Notes under the pieces: model-generated
What the model saw: the letters and a program-made list of their open reading frames with translations, nothing else
Databases searched by the model: none
What the model was told of the DNA's origin: nothing
Position numbers and translations under genes: made by a program
Shown: positions 37,509-49,465 of the stretch, in pieces
Layout: each line of letters starts with the position of its first letter
Position numbering within the stretch: position 1 is the stretch's first letter
NCBI GenBank assembly: GCA_034440575.1
Contig: JAOTOL010001477.1
Location: forward strand, 558,001-622,000
From: Imbricaverruca yamaguchii
Taxonomy: Eukaryota > Arthropoda > Thecostraca > Neoverrucidae
Length of the DNA stretch: 64,000 nucleotides
Direction: 5' to 3'

Positions 37509-38904
37509 CAGCCAATGAAGCCGGAGCCTGACCTGCATGGGTTCCAGTCCGGCTATGGTTGAGCTCACCGGTAGGCGACCGCGGCGCCACCCGGTCGAAG
37601 GGCCTCGTCGGCGCCGCAGCGAGCCCGCCCGGGGCGTAGCCCGACGGCGGAGTCCACCCCCGGGCCGGAGACGCGCCGTCGACGCGGACTCGAGAGACGC
37701 CGCAGCCGACGTCGACAGCCGCGCCGCTGGCGGGCGCGCGCGGGCCGAATCGGCGCGCGTTTTGTATCAGTGAGATGTGCAATACTCCCCCTGCCGAGTT
37801 CTAGTCAGCCAGTCGTTCCAGGCCGGTCCGCGCACAGAGCGTACGGCATTCACGGCTGGAACGGGTAGCCTGGAGGCTGGAGACACGGGAGGGCGGGCGA
37901 CGTGACCTGGCCGCCCCGACACTGGCCGACACTGGCCGACACTGGCCGACACTGGCCGACGCTGGCCGACACACGGCAGACGGACACACGGCGGTGCTGG
38001 ACCCGCGATAGGCGCTGTAGTGCCGGCCACAGTGTAGCCATTGTTATGCGTTGTGTTCTTGAGTTCCGATTCGTTAGTGGCGCACTCACGCACTGCTTTC
38101 CTCGTTTGGAAAGGTCGGCGCGGTCGGAATGGATGCCCCACATCTGAGAAAGGCGCGATCTGATGTGCTCGTCAGGACCGCAGTTCTGTTTCGCGACAGT
38201 CATCTTGGCTGTCATTGCTTGGCGTCAAACAAGTCCAGGAGCGACGGCGCCCACCCGAGGCATGCAAGTACTCGGACCCAGTCAAACGATAGGCTATCTC
38301 GTATGTGCCGTTTTGTGTGCATAAGAAGCGTATCGCACAGTGTGACTGTGTATGCCATGCTGCAATGGCTTTTTGAATTCCTGAGCTATGCTGAAGGGTT
38401 CAGCAGCCATCGAGCGTGTTTTTCCAGATAAGATTGTCTGCTGCCACCGAGCGCCTGCTGAAAGTGACTGCCGTAGGATTCTGATCTCAGAGGTGCCTCT
38501 CAGAGGATGCTTGTCGGCATTGTAGTTGCGTTGTGATGCCCACCATTTGAGATTGACCATCCCGGTACCTGAGACCATGCTAGTCGTATGCCTGCGCACG
38601 TCGCGTACGAAAGCATGTCATTTGATGGTTTTGCACATTATCTGAAGAAAAACGAGGTAGCAAGTGAAGATGATACTGATGACGCTAGTCTTGCCCAGGA
38701 AATATTTTCCTGCTTTTCCTGAGTGATAGTCCTGAAAGCGACATGTTCTTTATGGACAATCCCGTCAAGTGCAGTGGAAGTCAAACTAGCGTGCTTCACT
38801 GAAATGTTGGAGTTTAAATGACTGTAGCATAGTTTGCGGCTGATACCCGTTATTTGATACTCAAGGAAGGAGGGCACTACACTTCATCACAAGCTATGCC
38901 GCAT
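37509..38904. other. POU4 3' flank, probably 3' UTR then intergenic
   Basis: GC-rich to about 38000, then mixed. It contains ACTGGCCGAC repeated five times in tandem (10-bp unit, 37921-37970). No further gene is recognised, and the transcript end is not defined. Confidence 0.45.
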
Positions 38905-39225
38905 ATCATTTGCCATTCACCATTATGTACCATTGCCCACCATTTGTCGTTGACTTATCATTTATCGTTCACCATCATTTACCGTTCATATAATTTACCA
39001 TTGACTACCATCACCGTTGACAATCATTTTCCATTGACCATCATTTACCGTTGACCATCATTTACCATTTACTATCATTTACCACTGGCCATCATTTACC
39101 GTCAGCCATAATTTACCGTTGAGCGTCACTTATCGTTTACCGTCATTTAACGTTGAGCATCATTTGCCCTTGACCATCATTTGACGCTGACTAACGCTGA
39201 CTATTATTTAACGTTCACCATACAC
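38905..39225. repeat. Degenerate 17-bp tandem repeat
   Basis: CATTTACCGTTGACCAT-type units recur about every 17 bases with many substitutions. Confidence 0.85.
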
Positions 39226-39240
39226 TACTGCGCCTGGTCT

Positions 39241-39289
39241 CACAATTCCTTCCAGGGAAAGAATTGTGAATCATAGGGCTATGATTCAC
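39241..39289. repeat. Two adjacent small hairpins
   Basis: CACAATTC (39241-39248) pairs with GAATTGTG (39261-39268). Overlapping it, GTGAATCATAG (39266-39276) pairs with CTATGATTCAC (39279-39289). Confidence 0.7.
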
Positions 39290-40199
39290 GAAGTAATCAC
39301 AGGAGTTGATATGCCGTCGATCGTCAATGTGCGCTTGCCACCAAAAGTTTGCTCTATGCACGGATAACAACAGGCGTGTTTTGGTCTGGCTCCTCTTGCA
39401 TTTGACCGAACCGCTCCTTTTTGCGAGCGCATGGGACCTGCCTGAAATCAAATCGTGCTTAGGATAGCCACACGCCGCTTCAGTTATGCTGCATCCACAG
39501 CTCGGTGCCGTGAGTTGCTCGGAACTCGACGGAAGCGGCGGTGTGGCGGCCGTCAGCGATCTGTTTGCTCTTGAGCGAGTGCTTGTGTACCTCGTATGTT
39601 CGACCGATGGCGATCCGCCCTCAGTGCGTGGCATTAGGTCACATTCACTGCATGCATTGTTTGCGCATCAGTGAGCGGCGCTGTCGAGGGCACTTCAGCG
39701 GCACTGGGGTCGTCACTTCGTTACCAGTGCATGCACATCGCGACTGTAACCCCATGCGATGGATGAGTGATTGGCGAGGGGCTGCTGCCAGGATTCCAGT
39801 CGACAAAGCATCACATATCTCTGCCGGCCTCGGCGATGACAGTCGCTGACTGCAGGCGGAGCCGGTACGAACGCGAGCATTCTTTAACTAACGTCTTGTG
39901 ATAGCACCTCCTTTTTGCCCGATGACCAATGTGAGCCATGAGCAGTCGTCGGTACTCGAGGCGTCAGCCGCAGTCGAGATGGCAAAGGCAGCGGTGAGGT
40001 CACATCATGGCATGACGTGTGCTCGGATGCGTGTGTGTGTGCACGAGCCTGTGGGTGTTGAGCGTCAACGAGCGTTGTGCTGCGTACGTGTGCACCGGTA
40101 TTTTTACAACTATATGCTTCAACATGAGGGCAGTGTACGCTGGACATTGTTGTGCATCATATCAAAACCCGCATGTTAAGGTATTCCGCTTTACTCCTA
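39290..40199. other. Unrecognised DNA
   Basis: No gene recognised. Confidence 0.4.
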
Positions 40200-41423
40200 G
40201 ACCAGCGCGTCTCCACCGCCGCTTGCGTCGGTCGCCAGACGACGCCGCTTGCCCTCGCCTGCGGGCGTTGGCCCGCCACACCGCGTCCGATGCCAGCCAC
40301 CGGCCCGACACATTGTGCTTCAACTACCTCAAGCGCAATCGGTAGTGGGCCGCCGACGCTGTCCCACCCAGACAGATGTGCCGACCGGTCGGCGGCCGCC
40401 GAGCCGCCACCGCCACGCGGACGGCCGCCGTCGAGCCGCCACCGCCAAGCGGGTGGCCGCCGTTGAGCCGCCACCGCCACACGGCGCACCACCCAGCGTC
40501 GGGCGGCGGCCACCTTTGTCGGTGGCTAGCGGCGCGGCCGACCTGTACGCGGACAGTGGTAGTGGCCGCCGGCCACGTCGCACACTGCGATGTTGTGCGG
40601 CGAATCGAACCATTCTCGACAATAAAGGAGACCAGGAGGCGACTGTGTGTTTCCGACCGATGCTGGCCGCCGTGCTGGCCGCCGTGCTGGCCGCCGTGCT
40701 GGCCGCCGCCAGTCCGGCCTCACGTCCGCCATCCCCCCCGCCCCCCACCTCGGTTGCAGATGCAAAGTGACAGTGACGGAAGGCGACGCACCAGCGAGTG
40801 GTCGATGTGGAGTGTGTGAAGCGGCCGGCACCACTTCCGTCCACCGCGCAGCCGTCACGTGACCCTCAGCCGGCTCGTGCGTCGCGCCCCCAAGTCGGCC
40901 GGCCGCACGGGGAGGGGGCGCTGTCAGCACACAAACATGCCATTCTTGCAGGTGAATCACCAGTAATTGATCCGGGCTGGAAACAACAGGGCTGTTAGGA
41001 TGCGATCGCGCCGTTTCGGTCGCGCTGACGCACTCGGCAGAGCCAACATTGCGTGTGCGCCGGCCGGTGATGGGCTGCCGACGGCTTGCGTTGCGCCAAC
41101 ATAACACGCCGCCAATGTGCCGTCGCGTGCGTCGACTGGCCAGGGGCGGGACCAGGCGGGGTGCGGCCGGCGACTAGGGGAGACCACCGCACCGGCGCAG
41201 CCGCACCCATTGATTTATCCGGGGAGACAGTGGCACCTGCAGTCGGCCGCTTGTCTCAATCGCACTCCATCCCCTCCCCTCGCCCGCCGCGCCGCCGCCT
41301 CTCCCTCTCACTGCCATCAAATCAAGGCGAAACGTGCGATGGCACCGGGCGAAAAGGGATACGTTCAGAAATGGCTGTGCTGGCGGCCTGACTGGAGTAC
41401 AGATGACGGCTGCCGGTTCGCTG
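40200..41423. other. GC-rich island with short internal repeats
   Basis: Strongly CpG-rich. It contains a GAGCCGCCACCGCCA-type repeat (three copies, about 40390-40485) and a 12-bp GCTGGCCGCCGT repeat (four copies, about 40663-40710). Multiple long frames on both strands are typical of such composition, and none is recognisable. It may be regulatory. Confidence 0.35.
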
Positions 41424-42106
41424 CGGCTGTGTGGATGTGACTGCAGAGGACAGACGACTGCTGTCGCTCTGCTGTGGTTGGAGAGATGTGACTACAGAGG
41501 ACAGACGACGGCTGTCGCTCTGCTGTGGTTGGAGAGATGTGACTACAGAGGACAGACGACGGCTGTCGCTCTGCTGTGGTCGGGGAGATGTGACTGCAGA
41601 GGACAGACGACGGCTGTCGCTCTGCTGTGGTCGGGGAGATGTGACTGCAGAGGACAGACGACGGCTGTCGCTCTGCTGTGGTTGGAGAGATGTGACTACA
41701 GAGGACAGACGACTGCGCGCTCTGCTGTGTGGGAGATGTGACTACAGAGGACAGACGACGGCTGTCGCTCTGCTGTGGTCGGGGAGATGTGACTGCAGAG
41801 GACAGACGACGGCTGTCGCTCTGCTGTGGTCGGGGAGATGTGACTACAGAGGACAGACGACGGCTGTCGCTTTGCTGTGGTTGGAGAGATGTGACTACAG
41901 AGGACAGACGACTGGTGTCGCTCTGCCGTGATCGGGGAGATGTGACTACAGAGGACAGACGACGGCTGTCGCTCTGCTGTGGATGGAGAGATGTGGCTAC
42001 AGAGGACAGATGACTGGTGTCGCTCTGCTGTGGTTGGAGAGATGTGGCTACAGAGGACAGACGACGGGATAGTCGACGGCTGTCGCTCTGCCGTGGTTAG
42101 AGAGAT
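41424..42106. repeat. 51-bp minisatellite array, left part
   Basis: About 13 units of GTGACTACAGAGGACAGACG plus ACGGCTGTCGCTCTGCTGTG plus GTTGGAGAGAT; starts at 41488 and 41539 confirm the 51-base period. It is interrupted at 42106 by a retroelement and resumes at 43291. Confidence 0.96.
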
Positions 42107-43290
42107 AAAGACATAAAATATTAGCGCAACTATGAGCCACAAGGGCCCTTCTTGGTTGCACTCTGTACACTCAACCAGTTGCCCACCAAATCTGTCAATC
42201 AGCCCTCCCTGTAATACTGAAAAGCAAGCCCTCTATTCTTATAATGAATGTCTACGCTGTTTTTAAAGATGCTCAATGTGCTGCTGCTGACAATGGTTTC
42301 TGGCAGCTGGTTCCAGTGTTCGACTACCCTGTTGGTGAAGAAAGTCTGTCTTAACCTTGTTCTGGTGTGGGTAATTTTACTTTTGAATTTATGACCTCTA
42401 ATTTCCATTTCTGTTTTTTTGTAGCCCTCTTTTGTACTTTAGATTCAAATTAACTCGCTAAACAGCCGACAAAAAATCCAACTATTATTCATTATAAATC
42501 GCTACCTCCTATACTGTCAGTTAATTATCTAAGTACCTCAAGAATACCAACACACTAAGCAGAAACTGTTAAACAATTGTTTTTTTGTTTTTTTTTATAA
42601 ATAAAATGTCTAATCTAATAGTCTTCTAGACAAGTAGACAACTATATGAATATCACTTTTGATATCACTTATGGCTAGACAGAAATATGAACAGTCACAC
42701 AGCACTTATGAATACCACCAACTTAGTACCAATTTAAACTCTATCTTAAACTTAAATACCAAACACACTATGCACCACAAGACGAAATAAAGTATGTTAG
42801 GAAAGTATTAGTGTTTTCTACTGTACTTATGATATCTACACACTTGTAATATCTCCAACTGAAAGATAAACTAAATACTAAAATACTCCAAAAATGAAGA
42901 AGCACATATACCTCTACCATTACTCGGTGTATGGAGATATACCTAGTGTAGTTGAAGCTAACTATTTAAATTCTAACCTAAACTTTAACGCCAAAAAGAC
43001 CAAAACTTATTCCTCTGCACTACAGAAATCGAGGCCACGAAGCCGCGCCTAAAAACAAGATGGCGCTCGGCAGTCTCGCTAGGTTGATATAGTATAATGT
43101 GCGTGCTACGAAAGTGCTTATCAGATAAAAACGAATGAAATATAATCACAGAAGTAATTGCTAAAAACCTATCCACAGCTTAGACAAGTGTGCTGCCCTG
43201 TTCTGCAACGACTTATCTGGAAAGTTGGAGCTCTAAACTGGCATTCCATGCTGTCATGCATTCTATGCTCCATGCTGTCATTCTGGTGTA
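42107..43290 (-). mobile_element. L2/CR1-like retroelement insertion with 11-bp target-site duplication
   Basis: The minus-strand 3' end is at 42107, with a TTTATGTCTTT-type tail. It carries the C-terminal RT phrases RGHKFKSKITHTRTRLRQTF and NRVVEHWNQLPETIV (42408-42199), homologous to 19697-19925. Near 42415 it jumps to sequence matching about 20079 of that copy, an internal deletion of about 150 bp. The rest (about 42440-43290) is AT-rich and unrecognised. GTTAGAGAGAT flanks it on both sides (42096-42106 and 43291-43301). Other array units read GTTGGAGAGAT, so the shared A supports a true target-site duplication. Confidence 0.88.
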
Positions 43291-43566
43291 GTTAGAGAGA
43301 TGTGGTGACAGAGGACAGACGACGGCTGTTGCTCTGCTGTGGTTGGATAGATGTGGCTACAGATGACAGACGACTGCTGTCACTCTGCTGTGGTTGGAGA
43401 GATGTGGTGACAGAGGACAGACGACGGCTGTCGCTCTGCTGTGGTTGGAGAGATGTGGTGACAGATGACAGACGACTGCTGTCACTCTGCTGTGGTTGGA
43501 GAGATGTGGCTACAGAGGACAGACTACGGCTGTCGATCCGTTGTTTCTGTGTAGATATGACTACAG
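43291..43566. repeat. 51-bp minisatellite array, right part
   Basis: Five to six further units of the same repeat continue after the retroelement, slightly more diverged (GTGGTGACAG and GTGGCTACAG starts). Confidence 0.95.
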
Positions 43567-44063
43567 AGTTGAAGATGATGGCTGCCGGTCTAAAATCCCA
43601 TTTAAAACGGCAGTACTCTTCTCTGATCGGGAGAGGTAAGAATGTAGCACATAGCACATGGTGCCCCTCCCCTCCCCAGACACACCCTAATCAGCTGATG
43701 AGGGTATGTACCTACACAAATGAAACACATTTATAAAATATGAGCTCCCACTTCTCATTCCATCGCTATAATCTGCGTTACGTGGGCATATTGCGCCATT
43801 TTTGCACACCAGGTAAGGATATATAACGAATGGAATAGAGAGCAACGACAAACTTGAATAAATAAGGAATCGGTGCGGTTGTACGGCATACATGCTGTCG
43901 AAAATCACAAATATATTACGTTACTACATCGATGGGCCCTAACCATGAAATGTTTATGTTCTGCAAGGGCGATATTATTCACCTGATCTGTACCCTGCGG
44001 TGCGTGTTCCAGGGCGAGCTTACAATGCATTCAAATTAGATGTGGGTCACCTAAGCGCAATCC
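43567..44063. other. Unrecognised DNA
   Basis: Nothing recognised. Confidence 0.4.
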
Positions 44064-44254
44064 GCGAGGCGTGGCTCCCCTAACTCGAGTCATGATGTCA
44101 TGTATGGGCGCGTGGGCCTCGCACAGACGTCTGAAGGGAACAGACAGCCCGTTTACGCTTTTCTGCGAGGCGTAGGTTCACTGAAGCGTACCATGATGCC
44201 ATCTATGGTCGCGTGAGCAAGCGCCTGCAGGGAATAGACAGCCTACTTGCGATC
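44064..44254 (+). repeat. ~100-bp tandem duplication, two diverged copies
   Basis: GCGAGGCGT starts both copies (44064 and 44165). CATGATG-CAT, TATGG-CGCGTG and GGGAA-AGACAGCC follow in the same order in each. Confidence 0.8.
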
Positions 44255-45213
44255 TGTGCCATCAGGGAAGAATAATGTTACACGACAGTGAGGAGCTGCG
44301 GTTCAATGTTGTAATGATGATGATGCACATGAACATTCATGCGTTTATGCTGACGTTAGGGTGCTACGTGAATGAAGCTTGCGTATGTTTGGTCATGGGA
44401 TGTGGATATGACATAAATATATATGGTATAAAATAAATGATAACACAAATGTTAATTTTACCACTGAAACCATTGATTAAATACCCCTAGATGTCTGCAA
44501 ACTCTTTTATTTAAAACAGCAACGATCGAAGTTATCACATGGCATATTTTGGCTCAGATTCACCGACTTAAAAAGTCAAGACAAGCGATTGAATTCTCAC
44601 TGTTCCATATGCATGTACTCTTATCCTAAATAAGCTTCGCCCCTACCATTGATGCTTGTGTGCTGCAACAGCGTTTTTCTGTTCAAGAATCTCGAGCAGC
44701 ATGCATTTGGATGGCTTGGGCTGACATGTATGCATGTACACATGCAATGTCTGGTTTTCTAGTCATCAAAATAACATCCTCAAGTTCGGCTTGGATAGTT
44801 TTGATGCCCTTATGACAATTGTTAGATGTAATTATCAAAAGCAACCTGATATTTTGCGTTATGTGTAAGCGCATCTTTATGATGGCCGCTCAAGGTTTGA
44901 ACATTGTATTGGCACTTACCGTGCTGAAGCCGTTAGAAGCTTGGCGATACGAACCTCGTATTACATCAGCAAAATGCTGACAACAAGAGTGGCAGCGATC
45001 GGTGAGAAAATGGGCTGCCAATCTGTCAATGTTTAGCTAAAGGTGTGACGTACCTTTTTTCAGAAGACAAGCGGCACACTCATTGGTTACAAGGAAAGCG
45101 TAGTTAGGACAAAGAAGCTGATATGAAAATCACACAGGCTGAGCTTAGCTCCAAATAAGCAAACAGATGAACTTCCATAGCTACCTAAGCTACCTAGAAC
45201 GTTGTTTTCTTTT
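44255..45213. other. Unrecognised DNA
   Basis: Nothing recognised. Confidence 0.4.
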
Positions 45214-45299
45214 CTCTTTTGGTTCACTTTCCAAATTAGGTCAAACATTTCAGTGTCAAGGTGCAGTCAGTCACCCGGTCTTCGCCATAGCTTCCTGAC
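45214..45299 (+). repeat. Dispersed repeat, copy 2
   Basis: Related to 6787-6870 in the same orientation, sharing CTCTTTTGGT, CAGTGTC, GTCTTCGCC and TTCCTGAC blocks. Confidence 0.7.
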
Positions 45300-46369
45300 G
45301 ATAGTCGTGACACGAATGCGATTTCGTGCTCATCATCAACTAGATGCGAGCTAAAACCTTCGTCTAAAATACTGACATTGACAAAGGTTAAGATCACTGC
45401 TCAAGTCAAGGTAAAATAACTTGAAATATGCGATAAAAAACTGTTGAATTTGACGTTTTTCGGAGCACATTGCGCTCAGAAAAGATCAACAATTGTTATC
45501 AAAACGAACTAAATGTTTCGTGAGAATTCAGAACCTTTTGAAGCTTTTTACTTTTCACAAACCAACTCCCCATACTTGAAACATGAAATACCTCCGAACT
45601 AAAATTGGTATGCAATATTATCCCAGTCATTTTCACTTTGCAATAATTTGTATTTTAGCTATCCAGAACATATGATAAATGTAGTCACGTTTCAGATCAT
45701 ATCTCGTTGGCATCACCTGATGTTGACCTCAAGCTTAAAACAATATTAGAGAATATATTTTGCAATGCACGTGCTTTCGGTTTTCAAAAAGATCAATTGG
45801 TCACGAAGTCATACATCCATAGCTTTATTTGTTTCAACCTTCGTTTTGGCCTGGTGAACTTACCTGAGGGCACTTCCTTATGTTCTCGCATGCTCGTTGA
45901 TTATTTCCTACACACTCATAGTTTACTTTTGACGATATCTTGTGACACTCCTTCATGGAGAATGCTTCAATGCGCATTAAAACTGCATTCCGATGTGGTC
46001 GTGACGTGAGTGACCTGCTGTAGCCCCGAAACCGTAATAGACTAGAACTGTATTTTTAACACAACTGTCGCAGGGTATTCCAAGTTTAGAAGTACTTCTA
46101 TAAACGGTCCCAGAGTTGTCTCAGAATACTTGCACCGCAATGGCTAATTAACGTGCTAAGCACGACTTGTGACACCCCTGCGGGCATGTGTACATTCCAG
46201 ATAAGACCTGGTGTTAATATAGCTCGGATATGACCTCCTACAGCATTATGCATAACTAACTGCTATCTGAATCGGGCAATGGTTTATATCGGTAGTTGTG
46301 ATACTGAATATCGGTGCCGGCATCGGATGCCGTATCGGTAGTTGCTGAAGCCGCTTAGGACGTGACTGG
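45300..46369. other. Unrecognised DNA
   Basis: AT-rich, no gene recognised. Confidence 0.4.
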
Positions 46370-46720
46370 AGCCGTATGGACTGAGGGCTGGTCTGGGAGC
46401 TGTACTGGTGGTTGGACTGGCGACTGGACTGGAGACGTTTCGGACTGTACTGGGGGCTGAACCGAAGCCGTGTTGCGCTGAACAGAAGGCTAGATTTAGG
46501 GCTGGCCTGTGGGCTGGGCTGGTTGCTGGACTGGGGGCTGAACTGGAAGCTGGACTGAAGGGCTGAACTGGAAGCTGGACTGGGGACTGGACTGAGGGTT
46601 GGGCCGGTTGCTGGACTGGGGGCTGGACTGGAGGCTGGACTGGGGACTGGACTGAGGGTTGGGCCGGTTGCTGGACTGGGGGCTGGACTGGAGGCTGGAC
46701 CGGCGGCTGACCAGGGCCGC
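46370..46720. repeat. GCTGGACTGGGG-type repeat with a 60-bp higher-order unit
   Basis: Subunits of about 12 bp are arranged in a 60-bp higher-order repeat: GAGGGTTGGGCCGG lies at 46594 and 46654. The left part is more degenerate. Confidence 0.9.
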
Positions 46721-46989
46721 GACAGAGCCGCAGCCGTCCCGAGCGGGCGTCCCGGCGCGCCAGCCGCCGGACGTGCGCCACGACTGTGACCGGTGGTGCG
46801 CGCGGCAGGAAATACAGCCGACACGCGCCCGCCGGACACCCGGCACCAATTAGCTGGCGCGTCGTGCGTCTGGTTTTGACGGCGGCCGCCACTGCCGCTC
46901 AGTCGGAGGCCGCTCTCATTTACAAATGGACGTCACGGCGGCCGGCGCGGCCGACACCGCCGACTGACGGATGCTGGCCGGGTCGCCGC
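46721..46989. other. GC-rich island between two arrays
   Basis: CpG-rich sequence with ACCAATTAGCTGG near 46846 and GACGTCACGG near 46929, bordered on both sides by minisatellites. Candidate regulatory island by composition only. Confidence 0.3.
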
Positions 46990-47850
46990 CCTGCCGGGCA
47001 GGTGTCCCTGCTGATCAGGTGCTCTGCTGGGCACCTGCTGGGCAGGTGTCCGGGTCCCTGCTGGGTATGTGTCCGGTCCCTGCTGATCAGGTGCTCTGCT
47101 GGGCACCTGCTGGGCAGGTGTCCGGGTCCCTGCTGGGTATGTGTCCGGTCCCTGCTGGGAAGGTGTCCGGGGCCTGCTGGGCATGTGTCCGGGTCCCTGC
47201 TGGGTATGTGTCCGGGTCCCTGCTGGGTACAAGTCTGGGTTCCTACTGGACAGGTGTCCCGGTCCCTGCTGGGTAGGTGTCCTGGTCTTGCTGGTCAGGT
47301 GTCCGGGTCCTAACTTGGCAGGTGTCTGGTTTCCTATTGGACAGGTGTCCCCATCCCTGCTGGGTAAGTGTCCTGGTCTTGCTGATCAGGTGTCCTGCTG
47401 GGCACCTGCTGGGTAGGTGTCCTGGTTTTGTTGGCCAGGTGTCTGGGTTCTTGCTGGGCAGGTGTCCGGGTCCCTGCTGGGCAGGTGTCCGGGCCCCTGC
47501 TGGTCAGGTGTCCGGGTCCTAGCTTGGCAGGTGTCTGGTTTCCTATGGGACAGGTGTCCCTGTCCCTGCTGGGTAGGTGTCCTGGTCTTGCTGGTCAGGT
47601 GTCCGGGTCCCTGCTGGTCAGGCGTCCAGTTTCTGCTGGGCAGGTGTCCGGGTCCCTGCTGGTCAGGTGTCCGGGTCCCTGCTGGTCAGGCGTCCGGTTT
47701 CTGCTGGGCAGGTGTCCGGTCCCTGCTGGCTAGACATCTAGATCTCTGTTGGTCAGGTATCCTGGTCCCTGCTAGTCAAGTGTCCGGGTTCAGCTGGTCA
47801 TGTGTCCAGATCCCTGCTGGTGAAATGTCAGAGTTCCGGCCAGTCAGGCG
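46990..47850. repeat. 24-bp minisatellite array
   Basis: About 35 units of CAGGTGTCCGGGTCCCTGCT plus GGGC. Copies become more diverged to the right. A related, strongly degenerate stretch appears at 48320-48560. Open frames are artefacts of an 8-codon unit. Confidence 0.94.
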
Positions 47851-48319
47851 ACTGGCCCCTGTCAGTGTTGGAGAAACAACCTGATCCGTATTGGTGTCAT
47901 TCGAAACATCATCTTTTCCGGTTAAAAAAAATTGCCCTTTCCTTTTCCTCACTGGTTGTTCGATAGCTTTGTTCGGCAATGGAATTGTGCGAACTTATTG
48001 CTGTTTTATAAAGTAAGATGTCCAAGAATTTGCGCTCTTATGCTCTGATCCTCATTCAAAGAACAAACGGAAAAAACTGCATAGACATGGAGCAAAAATA
48101 TAACTTCATTTTACATTGCAGGGTTTGTTTTGATCTACTTGTTATTTCAATCCAGAACTTTTGTATTATACGTCGAAATTAGGTACCCTCAATCAAAGAG
48201 GAAAACAACAGTTTCTTACGTAGCAAAATAATGTCATGCAAAAGTCATCATGCAGGAATTTGATGGTACAGATTATTCTGCAAATACATAATTCCAAAAT
48301 GCAAATCTAACCCTGATTC
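47851..48319. other. Unrecognised DNA
   Basis: AT-rich sequence separating the 24-bp array from its degenerate outlier; no gene recognised. Confidence 0.4.
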
Positions 48320-48560
48320 CTGTCGGGAAGGTGTCCTGATCCCTACTGGTCATCTATCCTGATCTCTGTTAGTCAGGTGCTTCGGTCCCTGTCGGTCAGG
48401 TGTCCCATGTATCTAGATAATCATGGTTAGATGTCTGGGTTCTTGTTGGTAAGGTGTCACGATCGAATTGGTCAGGCGCCATGGTCCCTGTTGGTCAGGT
48501 GTCTAAGTTCCTGTTGGCCAGGTGCCCTGGCTCCTGTTGGGCACGCGCCTGAGCTGGAGC
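48320..48560. repeat. Degenerate relatives of the 24-bp repeat
   Basis: GGTCAGGTG-C and CCCTGTTGGTCAGGTG-type units recur about every 24 bases with many changes. Confidence 0.7.
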
Positions 48561-48721
48561 ACTGCCCAGTAGCTCTTGGCAAGGTGTGTCCGAGCCTCTG
48601 CTGTCTGTATTCTCAGGCCATATTGGTACACGAAATATCTACCAGTCGCATTATGCATAGATGCACCTGTGCGCTGTATATTGCACACTGCTTGCTCCGT
48701 TCGTCAAAGATATCGGACTGG

Positions 48722-49230
48722 TGTTAGGTTACGCGCCCGTCCGTCAGACGTGCAGGACTGGCGGTAGGGTTGGTGCCCGTCCGTCAGACGTGCAGGACTG
48801 GCGGTAGGGTTGGTGCACGTCCGTCAGGGGTACTGACTGGCGTAGGGCGCCCGTCCGTCAGACGAGCAGGATTGGCGGTAGGGTTACGCGCCCGTCCGCC
48901 AAACGTGCAGGACTGGCGGTAGGGTCACGCGCCCGTCCGTCAGACGTGCAGGACTAGCGGTAGGGTTGGTGCCCGTCCGTCAGCGGTACTGGACTGGCGG
49001 TAGGGTCACGCGCCCGTCCGTCAGACGTGCAGGATTGGCGGTAGGGTTGGTGCTCGTCCGTCAGGGGTACTGGACTGGCGGTAGGGTCACGCGCCCGTCC
49101 GTCAGACGTGCAGGACTAGCGGTAGGGTCACGCGCCCATCCGTCAGACGAGCAGGATTGGCGGTAGGGTTGGTGCACGTCCGTCAGGGGTACTGGACTGG
49201 CGGTAGGGTCACGCGCCCGTCCGTCAGACG
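48722..49230. repeat. 40/41-bp minisatellite array
   Basis: About 12 units of CCCGTCCGTCAGACGTGCAG plus GACTGGCGGTAGGGT and either TGGTG or CACGCG. CCCGT at 48736 and 48776 gives the period. Confidence 0.94.
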
Positions 49231-49465
49231 TGGAGCCAGGCCGGCAGCGCGGTGCAGCTGCCGCTCCCAGGGGTGGCACGGCCGCGGCGGCCGATTTAGG
49301 AGCGGCCCGACGTCGGCCGGCGACACGGGTGTCCATGCCAATGGGTCGCCACGACGCCCCGGGGCGCGCTGGCGCGATGGACTGGCGGCGCGCCACCGCC
49401 GCCGGCCCGCTTTATGGCGCACTGAACGCGCGACAAGGCGGCCGGCCAGGCGACGGACGAGCGCG
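49231..49465. other. GC-rich island between the 40-bp and 35-bp arrays
   Basis: CpG-rich single-copy sequence with GCCGATTTAGG and CGCTTTATGGCGC cores. Candidate regulatory island by composition only. Confidence 0.3.
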
